Shown: in pieces, positions 8,606-16,910 of the stretch | Numbering within the stretch: the first letter of the stretch is position 1 | Layout: every line of letters starts with the position of its first letter | DNA from: Jiella marina | GTDB lineage: Bacteria; Pseudomonadota; Alphaproteobacteria; Rhizobiales; Rhizobiaceae | Direction of reading: 5' to 3' | Assembly: GCF_024359545.1 (NCBI RefSeq) | Contig: NZ_JAKQZG010000005.1 | Span: 186,001 to 250,000, forward strand | Length of the DNA: 64,000 nt | Made by a program: the position numbers and the translations under genes | The notes under the pieces: generated by a model | What the model was told of the DNA's origin: nothing | Seen by the model: only the letters and a program-made list of their open reading frames with translations | Database searches by the model: none

Positions 8606-10078
8606 ATGGGGGGCGGGGCGGACAGGAAGGGCGAAACCCGGCGGCTGATCGCCGGCCCGTTCAATCGGGTGGAGGGAGACCTCGAAGTCCGGCTGACGAT
8701 CGAGCGGGACCAGGTGGTCGCGGCGCATGTCAATTCACCGCTGTTTCGCGGTTTCGAAGCGATCCTCGCCGGCAAGGACCCGCGGGATGCGCTGACCATC
8801 GTGCCGCGCATCTGCGGTATCTGTTCGGTCTCCCAGTCGATGGCGGCGCAGCATGCACTGGCCGAACTGCAGGGGATCGCGCCACCCCCGAACGGCCTTC
8901 TGGCGCAGGCGGTGGTTCATGCGGCGGAAAATCTCGCCGATCACCTCATTCATTTCCACGTCTTCTTCATGGCCGACTTCGCCCGTCAGATTTACGCGCC
9001 GCGGCCGTGGTTCGAGGAGGTGCACGAGCTCTTCGCGGCCAAGACCGGCACGGCGGTGCGCGCCGCGATCGAGGCAAGGGCGACACTGTTCCATGTCATG
9101 GGCATCCTGGCGGGCAAATGGCCGCATACGCTGTCGCTCCAGCCAGGCGGCGTGACCAAGGCGCCGGACGCACGCGACCGGATGCGTCTGCTTGCCACCG
9201 TGCGCCAGTTCCGCGCCTTTTGCGAGAAGCAGCTCTTCGGCGCGCCTCTCGAAGAGGTGGCCGCCCTCGAGACGGCGGATGCGCTTCAGGCCTTTGCCGA
9301 AACGGGCGGGCCGGCCTACGCGAAAACCTATCTGCGCATCGCCCGTGATCTCGATCTGCATGACGCCGGCCTTGGTCCGCCGCGGCTCATGTCCTTTGGC
9401 GGCTACAGGCTGCCGGACGAGACCGTCTTCGGGCCGGGTCTGCTCCGTGATGGGCGCAAGGAGGAGATCGATTTCTCGGCGATCGCCGAGGATCTGTCGC
9501 ACAGCTGGATGCTCGGCGAGGCCGCCCATCCGGCGCGAGGCGAGACTGTGCCTGATCCCCAGATGTGCGAGCCCGGCTATTCCTGGTGCAAGGCGCCGCG
9601 GCTGACCGGCGAGACCGTCGAGGTGGGGGCCATCGCCCGCCAAGCGAATGACGGCCATCCTCTCGCGCTCGCCATGCTGCGGGACGGCCGCGCCAATGTC
9701 CATGGCCGCATCGTCGGCCGTCTTCTGGAAATTGCTCGGCTCGTGCCCGCCATGGAATCCTGGGTGCGGGCCATGGATGTTAGCGAGCCCTTCATCCTGC
9801 ACCCCAGGCGGATCGAGGACGGTGCGGCGCGTGGGCTCGCAGAGGCGGCACGCGGTTCTCTCGGCCATTGGGTGACCGTCGAGAAGGGGCGGATCGCCCA
9901 TTACCAGATTGTCGCGCCGACCACCTGGAACTTCTCGCCGCGCGACGCCACCGGAGCGCCGGGCCCGTTGGAAGCCGCGCTGGAAGGGGCGCCGGTGTTG
10001 CGCGGCGAGACGACGCCGGTCTCGGTCCAGCATATCGTCCGGTCTTTCGACCCCTGCATGGTCTGCACGGTGCACTGA
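8606..10078 (+). CDS. hupV: Regulatory [NiFe]-hydrogenase large subunit HupV/HoxC
   Basis: 490 residues. The first nickel motif is RICGICSVSQ and the second is DPCMVCTVH, with Cys484 and Cys487. The protein stops exactly at the His of that last motif. Catalytic hydrogenases carry a C-terminal peptide after this His that a protease removes, and sensor hydrogenases lack it. The absence therefore independently supports a sensor role and maturation without a HupD-type cleavage. Other family landmarks are NRVEGDLEV and APTTWNFSPRDA. It lies between hupU and hypF; hypF begins two bases after its stop. Confidence 0.94.
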   Translation: MGGGADRKGETRRLIAGPFNRVEGDLEVRLTIERDQVVAAHVNSPLFRGFEAILAGKDPRDALTIVPRICGICSVSQSMAAQHALAELQGIAPPPNGLLAQAVVHAAENLADHLIHFHVFFMADFARQIYAPRPWFEEVHELFAAKTGTAVRAAIEARATLFHVMGILAGKWPHTLSLQPGGVTKAPDARDRMRLLATVRQFRAFCEKQLFGAPLEEVAALETADALQAFAETGGPAYAKTYLRIARDLDLHDAGLGPPRLMSFGGYRLPDETVFGPGLLRDGRKEEIDFSAIAEDLSHSWMLGEAAHPARGETVPDPQMCEPGYSWCKAPRLTGETVEVGAIARQANDGHPLALAMLRDGRANVHGRIVGRLLEIARLVPAMESWVRAMDVSEPFILHPRRIEDGAARGLAEAARGSLGHWVTVEKGRIAHYQIVAPTTWNFSPRDATGAPGPLEAALEGAPVLRGETTPVSVQHIVRSFDPCMVCTVH

Positions 10079-10080
10079 CC

Positions 10081-12408
10081 ATGTCGGAGGAAGGCGAGCG
10101 GCAGGGGCTGGAAATCCGGGTCACCGGCCAGGTCCAGGGCGTCGGCTTCCGTCCCTTCGTCTGGCGGCTCGCGCAGGATCTGTCGTTGTCCGGCAACGTC
10201 CTGAACGATGCCGAGGGCGTGTTGATCCGCCTCGGCGGGAAGCCGGACGACCTTGCGCGCTTCCGAGCGAAGCTGCGCGAAGAGGCGCCGCCGCTTTCCC
10301 GGATCGATGAGATCACCGAAATCCCCCTTGTCCGACCACCGGAAGGCGCCTTCGCCATCGAACAGACGGCAGGTGGGGCGAAGCGGACCGGGGTCACGCC
10401 CGATGCCGCAATCTGCGCCGCCTGCCGGGCCGAGATTTCGGACCCGGCCGAGCGGCGCTATCGCTATCCCTTCGCGAACTGCACCGATTGCGGGCCGCGC
10501 TTTTCCATCATCGACGACATTCCCTATGACCGGGCGGCGACCCGCATGCGCCATTTCGCCATGTGCGAGGCCTGCCGGGCGGAATACGAGAATCCGGCCG
10601 ACCGGCGCTACCACGCCCAGCCGATCGCCTGCCCGGACTGCGGGCCTCGCCTGAGCCTGATCGTCGGCGGTCGGAGGGTGGAAGCTGATCCGATCGAAGA
10701 GTCCGCCGCGCTCCTCAAGGCCGGCCGGATTGTCGCCATCAAGGGGCTGGGCGGCTTCCATCTCGCCTGCGACGCGATGACTCCGGAAGCCATTGCGACG
10801 CTGCGCCGGCGCAAGCGTCGGCCGGCCAAGCCCTTCGCCCTGATGGCGCAAGACCTCGAAACGATCGAACGCCATGCCCGGCTCCCCTCGGACGCCGCGA
10901 CAGCCCTGGCGTCGGCCGCTGCGCCGATCGTCCTGCTCGAACGAGCTGGCGAAGCCCTGCCGGACGGACTTGCTCCCGGCCTGAACCGTCTCGGCTGGAT
11001 GCTGCCGATGACGCCGCTGCACGTGCTTCTGGCCGAAGCGGCCGGCCGGCCGCTGGTGATGACCTCCGGCAATCTTTCCGGCGAGCCCCAAGTCATCACC
11101 GAGGATGAGGCCTTCGACAAACTCGGCGGCATTGCCGACGCCTTCCTGATCCATGACCGTGAGATCGCCCGCCGGCTCGACGATTCCGTCGCCATGGCCA
11201 TGGGCGGCCACATCCGTCTGGTGCGGCGTGGCAGGGGCTTTGCTCCGGCGCGGCTCCGTTTCCCGGCTTCTCTGCGCGATGCTCCTCCGATCCTCGCCCT
11301 CGGTGGCGAGCTGAAGTCGGCGATCTGCCTCGTCGGTTCGGAAGGGGCCCTTCTCTCCCATCATATGGGCGATCTCGAAGACGCGCTCTCCTTTGCCGAG
11401 TTCGAAAAGGCGATTGCCGACTATCTCGATCTTTTCGGCGAGGTGCCTCAGGCAATCGCCTGCGACGCGCACCCGGCCTATCGTTCTACTGAGGTGGCCG
11501 AGGCGATGGCGGCGGAGCGCGGCATTCCTCTTGTCTCGGTCCAGCATCATCATGCCCATATCGCCGCGGTGATGGCCGAGCACGGCTGGAACGACGAGGA
11601 GGGAGCCGTTCTCGGCATCGCGCTGGACGGCACCGGCTTCGGCGGCGACGGCACGGTCTGGGGCGGTGAATTCCTGCTCGCGACCTATCGCGATTTCTCC
11701 CGCCTCGGCTGGCTGGCCCCCGTGCCCCTGCCGGGCGGTGCGGCGGCGGTTGCCGAACCTTGGCGCAATCTTCTCGCCCAGCTTCGCCATGCCTTCGGTC
11801 CCGAAGGATGGCGCGCGGCAGACGGACGGCTCGGTCTGAGCGGCCCGTTTGCCGAGAGACCCACAGACGCCGTCGAGCGAATGATCGCGTCCGGGCTCAA
11901 CACGCCGCTCACCTCTTCGGCCGGCCGGCTTTTCGATGCTCTCGGCGCCGCTCTCGGCTGTTCCTTCGAGCGCACCACCCATGAGGGACAAGCGGCGATG
12001 GAAGCCGAGGCTCTGGCCGGTGAACCTTGCGAGCCGGGCGACGCCTATCGGTTTGATCGGACTGAAACGGAGGGGGGCACCTTACTGGACCCCGTACCGG
12101 CCTTCCGCAGCCTCGTCGAGGACGTCGCCGCGGGCGGCTCACCCGCCTTGGTCTCGGCGTGCTTCCACGACGGTTTCGCCGACGCGGCTGCTGATCTGGC
12201 GACGTCGCTGGCACGGCGGCACGCAGCGACCACCGTCGCCCTGTCGGGAGGGGTGATGCAGAATGCGCGTCTGTTCGAGCGGCTCTCCGAACGCCTGAGC
12301 GAAGCCGGGCTGACTGTGCTGGGAGGCCAGGAAGTACCGATGACCGACGGCGGGCTCGCCTTCGGTCAGGCGGCGATCGCAGCCGCGCGTCTCGCCCGTT
12401 CCGGGTAG
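10081..12408 (+). CDS. hypF: Carbamoyltransferase HypF
   Basis: 775 residues from the ATG at 10081, the usual HypF size. Domains in order: N-terminal acylphosphatase fold (TGQVQGVGFRPFV, about residues 15-25); two zinc-finger motifs (CAACRAEI ... CTDCGPRF and CEACRAEY ... CPDCGPRL, about 115-205); a YrdC-like nucleotide domain; and a Kae1-like C-terminal domain with HHHAHIAAVMAEHG. HypF uses carbamoyl phosphate and ATP to carbamoylate the C-terminal Cys of HypE, the source of the active-site CN ligands. It is the fourth gene of hupT-hupU-hupV-hypF, separate from the other hyp genes, as in R. capsulatus. Confidence 0.95.
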   Translation: MSEEGERQGLEIRVTGQVQGVGFRPFVWRLAQDLSLSGNVLNDAEGVLIRLGGKPDDLARFRAKLREEAPPLSRIDEITEIPLVRPPEGAFAIEQTAGGAKRTGVTPDAAICAACRAEISDPAERRYRYPFANCTDCGPRFSIIDDIPYDRAATRMRHFAMCEACRAEYENPADRRYHAQPIACPDCGPRLSLIVGGRRVEADPIEESAALLKAGRIVAIKGLGGFHLACDAMTPEAIATLRRRKRRPAKPFALMAQDLETIERHARLPSDAATALASAAAPIVLLERAGEALPDGLAPGLNRLGWMLPMTPLHVLLAEAAGRPLVMTSGNLSGEPQVITEDEAFDKLGGIADAFLIHDREIARRLDDSVAMAMGGHIRLVRRGRGFAPARLRFPASLRDAPPILALGGELKSAICLVGSEGALLSHHMGDLEDALSFAEFEKAIADYLDLFGEVPQAIACDAHPAYRSTEVAEAMAAERGIPLVSVQHHHAHIAAVMAEHGWNDEEGAVLGIALDGTGFGGDGTVWGGEFLLATYRDFSRLGWLAPVPLPGGAAAVAEPWRNLLAQLRHAFGPEGWRAADGRLGLSGPFAERPTDAVERMIASGLNTPLTSSAGRLFDALGAALGCSFERTTHEGQAAMEAEALAGEPCEPGDAYRFDRTETEGGTLLDPVPAFRSLVEDVAAGGSPALVSACFHDGFADAAADLATSLARRHAATTVALSGGVMQNARLFERLSERLSEAGLTVLGGQEVPMTDGGLAFGQAAIAAARLARSG

Positions 12409-12480
12409 CGTCTACAAGTCTCAGAGCGCCGCGACTGGACAGCTACCTTGCGGTTTCGGTCAGGTGCTTTCCATCTTCCG

Positions 12481-12508
12481 GCCGATGTCGCCTTCCTGAG
12501 ACATCGGC
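12481..12508. promoter_or_regulatory. 9-bp inverted repeat upstream of hupS (UAS or terminator)
   Basis: GCCGATGTC (12481-12489) and GACATCGGC (12500-12508) are perfect inverted arms with a ten-base spacer. The centre lies about 83 bases before the expected start of the sigma54 promoter, a normal place for an activator site. It also follows the hypF stop and is followed by a broken T-rich tract, so an intrinsic terminator is an alternative. The sequence alone does not decide. Confidence 0.5.
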
Positions 12509-12522
12509 TTTCCTCCTTTGTT

Positions 12523-12536
12523 GCCAATCGCTTGGC
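12523..12536. promoter_or_regulatory. GCCAA-TCGC-TTGGC palindrome before the hupS promoter
   Basis: A perfect 5+5 palindrome with a four-base centre, 16 bases upstream of the -24 GG. The same CCAA-N4-TTGG core recurs before the hupD promoter. It also satisfies the CAA-N4-TTR core of IHF sites, but not the flanking WAT. It may be an activator half-site or a site for bending DNA. Confidence 0.45.
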
Positions 12537-12551
12537 GGATGAATCGCGTCT

Positions 12552-12566
12552 TGGCACAGACTTTGC
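12552..12566 (+). promoter_or_regulatory. Sigma54 (-24/-12) promoter of hupSLC
   Basis: TGGCAC (12552-12557), five bases, then TTGC (12563-12566): an exact match to the RpoN consensus, with GG and GC ten bases apart. It lies 62 bases before the hupS ATG. HupR in this locus keeps the GAFTGA loop that contacts sigma54, so promoter and activator agree. A GGGAGG ribosome site follows at 12617-12622. Confidence 0.88.
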
Positions 12567-12628
12567 TTACACCCGTTCTAAACGGCCCGAAAAACCGGGG
12601 CCGGTCTGTCTGGAGCGGGAGGAAACGC

Positions 12629-13729
12629 ATGCAGGCCACCGAGACATTCTACGACGTTATGCGGCGCCAGGGCGTCACGCGACGATCCTTCCTGAAATTC
12701 TGTTCGCTGACGGCGACCGCCCTCGGCCTCGGCCCGGCCTTCGTGCCGAAGATCGCCCATGCGATGGAGACCAAGCCGCGCACGCCGGTGATCTGGGTCC
12801 ATGGGCTCGAATGCACCTGCTGTTCGGAGAGCTTCATCCGGTCCGCCCATCCGCTGGTCAAGGACGTCGTCCTGTCGATGATCTCGCTCGACTATGACGA
12901 CACGCTGATGGCCGCCGCCGGTCATCAGGCGGAAGCCGCTCTGGAAGACACGATTCGCCGCTACAAGGGCAACTACATCCTCGCCGTCGAGGGCAATCCG
13001 CCGCTGAACGAGGACGGGATGTACTGCATCGTCGGCGGCAAGCCCTTCGTCGATCAGCTGCGCCACGCCGCGAAGGACGCCAAGGCGATCATCTCCTGGG
13101 GCTCCTGCGCCTCCCATGGCTGCGTGCAGGCCGCGCGGCCCAACCCGACGCGCGCGACGCCGGTGCATCAGGTCATCACCGACAAGCCGATCATCAAGGT
13201 GCCGGGCTGCCCGCCGATCGCCGAGGTCATGACTGGCGTCATCACCTACATGCTGACCTTCGACCGCATTCCCGAGCTCGACCGCACCGGCCGGCCGAAG
13301 ATGTTCTATTCCCAGCGCATCCACGACAAGTGCTACCGCCGGCCGCATTTCGACGCCGGCCAGTTCGTCGAGGCCTTCGACGACGAAGGCGCGCGCCGTG
13401 GCTACTGCCTCTACAAGGTCGGCTGCAAGGGGCCGACCACCTACAATGCCTGCTCCACGGTGCGCTGGAACGAGGGAACGAGCTTCCCGATCCAGGCCGG
13501 CCATGGCTGCATCGGCTGTTCCGAAGACGGGTTCTGGGACAAGGGCTCCTGGTATGCGCGCCTCACCGACATCAATCAGTTCGGGGTCGAGGCCAATGCC
13601 GACAAAATCGGCATGACGGCCGCCATCGGCGTCGGCGGTGCGATTGCCGCCCACGCTGCCGTCAGCGCGCTGAAGCGCGCCCAGGTCAAGAACAACGGCT
13701 CCTCCCGCGCCCCCGATCTCGAGGTTTGA
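12629..13729 (+). CDS. hupS: Uptake [NiFe]-hydrogenase small subunit, O2-tolerant type
   Basis: 366 residues from the ATG at 12629, chosen because a GGGAGG site precedes it and it leaves a clean Tat leader (TRRSFLKF, residues 18-25, cleavage near AHA-M46). The proximal cluster has six cysteines: Cys62, 64, 65, 160, 165 and 194. Subtracting the 45-residue leader gives 17, 19, 20, 115, 120 and 149, the pattern of membrane-bound O2-tolerant group 1d enzymes with a [4Fe-3S] cluster. A C-terminal hydrophobic segment ([18 protein letters not shown]) anchors it to the membrane facing the periplasm. It passes electrons from HupL to cytochrome HupC. It is the first gene after the sigma54 promoter. Confidence 0.96.
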   Translation: MQATETFYDVMRRQGVTRRSFLKFCSLTATALGLGPAFVPKIAHAMETKPRTPVIWVHGLECTCCSESFIRSAHPLVKDVVLSMISLDYDDTLMAAAGHQAEAALEDTIRRYKGNYILAVEGNPPLNEDGMYCIVGGKPFVDQLRHAAKDAKAIISWGSCASHGCVQAARPNPTRATPVHQVITDKPIIKVPGCPPIAEVMTGVITYMLTFDRIPELDRTGRPKMFYSQRIHDKCYRRPHFDAGQFVEAFDDEGARRGYCLYKVGCKGPTTYNACSTVRWNEGTSFPIQAGHGCIGCSEDGFWDKGSWYARLTDINQFGVEANADKIGMTAAIGVGGAIAAHAAVSALKRAQVKNNGSSRAPDLEV

Positions 13730-13733
13730 TGCC

Positions 13734-15545
13734 ATGACCATCATGCAGACACCCAACGGCTTCGACCTCGACAATGGCGGTCGCCGCATTGTCGTCGACC
13801 CCGTCACCCGCATCGAAGGCCATATGCGCTGCGAGGTGAATGTCGACGAGAACAACGTCATCCGCAACGCCGTCTCCACCGGCACCATGTGGCGGGGCCT
13901 GGAGGTCATCCTCAATGGCCGCGACCCGCGCGACGCCTGGGCCTTCGTCGAGCGCATCTGCGGTGTTTGCACCGGCTGCCATGCGCTGGCCTCGGTGCGG
14001 GCGGCGGAAAACGCCCTCAATATCCAGATCCCGACCAACGCCCATCTGATCCGAGAGATCATGGCGAAGACGCTGCAGGTCCACGATCACATCGTCCATT
14101 TCTATCACCTGCACGCCCTCGACTGGGTCAATCCGGTCAATGCGCTGAAGGCCGATCCGAAGGCGACGAGCGAACTGCAACAGGCGATTTCGGCCCATCC
14201 CATGTCCTCGCCCGGCTATTTCCGGGACGTGCAGAACCGGCTGAAGAAATTCGTCGAATCCGGCGAACTCGGCATCTTCAAGAACGGCTATTGGGACAAT
14301 CCCGCCTACAAGCTCTCGCCCGAAGCCGATCTGATGGGGGTGGCCCATTATCTCGAAGCGCTGGATCTGCAGAAGGAGGTCGTGAAGATCCATACGATCT
14401 TTGGCGGCAAGAACCCGCATCCGAATTACATGGTCGGCGGCGTCCCCTGCGCGATCAACATGGAGGGCGAGCTTTCCGCCGGTGCGCCGGTCAATATGGA
14501 GCGGCTGAATTTCGTCCGGCAGCGGATCGCCGAGTGCATCGAGTTCATCGACAATGTCTATGTGCCGGACGTCCTCGCCATCGCCTCCTTCTACAAGGAC
14601 TGGCTCTATGGCGGCGGGCTGGCAGCCACCAATGTCATGGACTATGGCGCCTATCCGAAGGTCAACTACGACAAGTCCACCGATCAGCTTCCTGGCGGTG
14701 TCATCCTCGACGGCAATTGGGACGAAATCTATCCGGTCGACGCGACCGATCCCGAGCAGATCCAGGAGTTCGTGCAGCATTCCTGGTACCAGTACCCGGA
14801 CGAGGCGAAGGGCCTGCATCCGTGGGAGGGCGTCACCGAGCCGAGCTTCGTGCTCGGCGCCAACTTCAAGGGCACGAAGACCAACATTCAGGAGCTCGAC
14901 GAGGCCGGAAAATACTCCTGGATCAAGGCGCCGCGCTGGCGCGGCCATGCGGTCGAGGTCGGCCCGCTTCCCCGCTACATCATCGCCTACGCGAAGAAGG
15001 TCGACTACGTCACCGAGCAGGTGAACAGCTCGCTCGGCGCCTTCAACCAGCTCGCCGGCACCAGTCTGACCGCGAGGCAGGCGCTGCCCTCGACCATCGG
15101 CCGCACCCTCGCACGGGCGCTGGAGGCGCAGTACTGCGCCAAGATGATGATGGACGACTGGCACGCCCTGATCGCCAACATCAAGGCTGGCGACAGTGCG
15201 ACCGCCAACGTCGCATTGTGGGATCCATCCTCCTGGCCGAGCGAGGCCAAGGGCGTCGGTCTCGTCGCCGCGCCGCGCGGGGCGCTCGGCCACTGGATCA
15301 AGATCAAGGACGGCAAGATCGAGAACTACCAGTGCGTCGTCCCGACCACCTGGAACGGCTCGCCGCGCGATCCGGCCGGCAATATCGGCGCCTTCGAGGC
15401 CTCGCTCATGAACACGCCGATGGAGCGGCCGGAGGAGCCGGTGGAGATCCTTCGCACGCTCCATTCCTTCGATCCGTGCCTCGCCTGCTCGACCCATGTC
15501 ATGAGCGAGGACGGTCAGGAAATGGCGAAGGTCACGGTCCGCTGA
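13734..15545 (+). CDS. hupL: Uptake [NiFe]-hydrogenase large subunit
   Basis: 603 residues. The nickel-binding motifs are [10 protein letters not shown] (Cys76, Cys79) and DPCLACSTH (Cys582, Cys585, His588). A 15-residue C-terminal extension follows His588 and is the expected substrate of protease HupD. The N-terminus carries [15 protein letters not shown]. It has no signal of its own; by family knowledge it is exported with HupS through the Tat system after nickel insertion and cleavage. It holds the NiFe(CN)2CO site that oxidises H2. It begins four bases after hupS. Confidence 0.96.
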   Translation: MTIMQTPNGFDLDNGGRRIVVDPVTRIEGHMRCEVNVDENNVIRNAVSTGTMWRGLEVILNGRDPRDAWAFVERICGVCTGCHALASVRAAENALNIQIPTNAHLIREIMAKTLQVHDHIVHFYHLHALDWVNPVNALKADPKATSELQQAISAHPMSSPGYFRDVQNRLKKFVESGELGIFKNGYWDNPAYKLSPEADLMGVAHYLEALDLQKEVVKIHTIFGGKNPHPNYMVGGVPCAINMEGELSAGAPVNMERLNFVRQRIAECIEFIDNVYVPDVLAIASFYKDWLYGGGLAATNVMDYGAYPKVNYDKSTDQLPGGVILDGNWDEIYPVDATDPEQIQEFVQHSWYQYPDEAKGLHPWEGVTEPSFVLGANFKGTKTNIQELDEAGKYSWIKAPRWRGHAVEVGPLPRYIIAYAKKVDYVTEQVNSSLGAFNQLAGTSLTARQALPSTIGRTLARALEAQYCAKMMMDDWHALIANIKAGDSATANVALWDPSSWPSEAKGVGLVAAPRGALGHWIKIKDGKIENYQCVVPTTWNGSPRDPAGNIGAFEASLMNTPMERPEEPVEILRTLHSFDPCLACSTHVMSEDGQEMAKVTVR

Positions 15546-15568
15546 AGGCCGCACTGGGAGGAAAAATC

Positions 15569-15793
15569 ATGTCGAAACGGATGCTCTTCGGTGCCGCCCT
15601 GGCGCTTGTCGCAACGCCCGCCCTTGCCCATTCCGGGCTGCACGATCACGGGGAGGGGCTCGTCCATCTCCTCACCGAGCCCGACCACATGGCCATGATG
15701 GCCGGCTTCGCTGCACTCGCGGTCTTGGCGATCGTGAAGCGCCGCGCGGTTGGTGCCTTTTTCCGCTCGCTCGGGAAGGGGAGGGCGGAATGA
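15569..15793 (+). CDS. Small HX5DH membrane protein between hupL and hupC
   Basis: A 74-residue protein with a GGGAGG-like ribosome site eight bases before its ATG. It has a signal peptide (residues 1-20, cleaved after TPALA), a His-rich mature start (H21, H25, H27), then H33-LLTEP-D39-H40, one transmembrane helix (about 41-57) and a basic tail. H-x5-D-H is the motif shown to matter for nickel transport in HupE, a much larger multi-helix permease. It overlaps hupC as ATGA, so the two are coupled. I do not recognise a named family. A nickel-binding or assembly role for the hydrogenase is inference from motif and location. Confidence 0.8.
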   Translation: MSKRMLFGAALALVATPALAHSGLHDHGEGLVHLLTEPDHMAMMAGFAALAVLAIVKRRAVGAFFRSLGKGRAE

Positions 15794-16548
15794 ACGTCAT
15801 CGAGACGAAGGCTCCGAGCCTCGAAACGCCCATCGCGCTTGCAGGCGACATGTCGGCAGAGGATCGCGCGGCGACCGTCACCTCGGTCTATGTCTATGAG
15901 GCGCCGGTCCGGCTCTGGCACTGGATCAACGCAGCCTCGATCCTGGTCCTCGCGGTCACCGGCTACTTCATCGGCTCGCCGTTGCCGACCCAGCCCGGCG
16001 AGGCGAGCGCCAACTTCCTCATGGGCTACATTCGCTTTGCTCATTTCACCGCCGGTTACATCTTCGCCACCGGCTTCGTCGTCCGCTTCTACTGGGCCTT
16101 CGTCGGCAATCATCACGCCCGCCAGCTCTTCGCCCCGCCGGTCTGGCGTGGGCAATGGTGGAAGGAAGTGCTGACCGAAATCAGATGGTACGCGTTCCTG
16201 GAAAAGCGGCCGAAGAAATATGTCGGCCACAACCCGCTCGCCCAGATCGCGATGTTCGTCTTCATCACCCTCGGCTCGCTGTTCATGATCGTCACGGGCT
16301 TCGCGCTCTATGGCGAGGGCACACAGCCGGGAAGCTGGGCGAACGTCCTTTTCACGAGCTGGGTGATCCCGCTCTTCGGCCAGAGCCAGGACGTGCATAC
16401 CTGGCACCATCTGGTGATGTGGTGGATCCTCATCTTCGTGATGATCCACGTCTATGTCGCGATCCGCGAGGATATCATGAGCCGCCAGTCGATCGTCTCG
16501 ACGATGATTTCCGGCGAGCGCACCTTCAAGGATTCCGATCCCGACTGA
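15790..16548 (+). CDS. hupC: Ni/Fe-hydrogenase b-type cytochrome subunit
   Basis: 252 residues with four predicted membrane helices. Candidate haem ligands are the His in RLWHWINA, in FAHFTAGY, in TWHHLVMW and in MIHVYVA, the expected pattern for the di-haem cytochrome that takes electrons from HupS and reduces quinone. The family stretch VYVYEAPVRLWHW is present. It is the last gene of the hupSLC unit: a strong intrinsic terminator begins 46 bases after its stop. Confidence 0.94.
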   Translation: MNVIETKAPSLETPIALAGDMSAEDRAATVTSVYVYEAPVRLWHWINAASILVLAVTGYFIGSPLPTQPGEASANFLMGYIRFAHFTAGYIFATGFVVRFYWAFVGNHHARQLFAPPVWRGQWWKEVLTEIRWYAFLEKRPKKYVGHNPLAQIAMFVFITLGSLFMIVTGFALYGEGTQPGSWANVLFTSWVIPLFGQSQDVHTWHHLVMWWILIFVMIHVYVAIREDIMSRQSIVSTMISGERTFKDSDPD

Positions 16549-16593
16549 TTGGTTTCCTGTTCGTCTCCCAAGGCGCAAATCAGGTCGCCTCTG

Positions 16594-16631
16594 CTGGCAG
16601 CTTCTCTATCGAGGAGCTGCCAGTTTTCTTT
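16594..16631 (+). terminator. Intrinsic terminator after hupC
   Basis: A stem of 13 pairs (16594-16606 with 16611-16623, one T-G wobble) and a four-base loop (TATC), followed by TTTTCTTT. This is a textbook rho-independent terminator. It separates hupSLC from hupD-hypE, which has its own sigma54 promoter 218 bases further on. Confidence 0.88.
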
Positions 16632-16788
16632 CCAGAAGGGCGCCGTGTCTGGAAAGTCAGTTTCCATTTCTGTCCGGCTCGGAGAAGTGCCTTACGCGCT
16701 GCGCTGCAGCATAAAGACGCCCGCGCGCATTTCCAGCTGCATTTTTGGATGAACCGGAAGCCGGCTTTCCGCCCACCGAAAGGCGGTT

Positions 16789-16804
16789 GACCAATTTCTT
16801 GGTC
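16789..16804. promoter_or_regulatory. GACCAA-TTTC-TTGGTC palindrome before the hupD promoter
   Basis: A perfect 6+6 palindrome. Its CCAA-N4-TTGG core is shared with the hupS site at 12523. Relative to the -24 GG its centre lies about 22 bases further upstream than in hupS, close to two helical turns, so both sites would face the same side of the DNA. Candidate HupR or IHF site. Confidence 0.45.
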
Positions 16805-16840
16805 TGCTGCGGTGCGAAAACGATCTCCTTTCCGTCCTGT

Positions 16841-16855
16841 TGGCACGGTGATTGC
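16841..16855 (+). promoter_or_regulatory. Sigma54 (-24/-12) promoter of hupD-hypE
   Basis: TGGCAC (16841-16846), five bases, TTGC (16852-16855): a second exact RpoN consensus, 55 bases before the hupD ATG. With the terminator after hupC it makes the maturation genes a separately initiated unit under the same sigma factor. Confidence 0.86.
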
Positions 16856-16910
16856 TTTTAATCATTCCAAGGCGCGGAGCCCACCGCGCCACCAATGGGA
16901 GGAGACGGTC

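Larger units (their letters stand above)
16549..16910. other. Intergenic region between hupC and hupD
   Basis: The 362 bases contain the hupC terminator, a CCGCC-N8-GGCGG repeat (16769-16786), a GACCAA-TTTC-TTGGTC palindrome (16789-16804) and a -24/-12 promoter (16841-16855). No supported coding sequence is present; overlapping open frames lack motifs. Confidence 0.7.

Noticed and set aside
9901-11991. 696-residue minus-strand open frame over hypF
   Set aside because: It lies antisense to a full-length HypF with all motifs.
13686-15554. 622-residue open frame on the minus strand opposite hupL
   Set aside because: It is a mirror of a clear hydrogenase gene in GC-rich DNA, with no motifs of its own.
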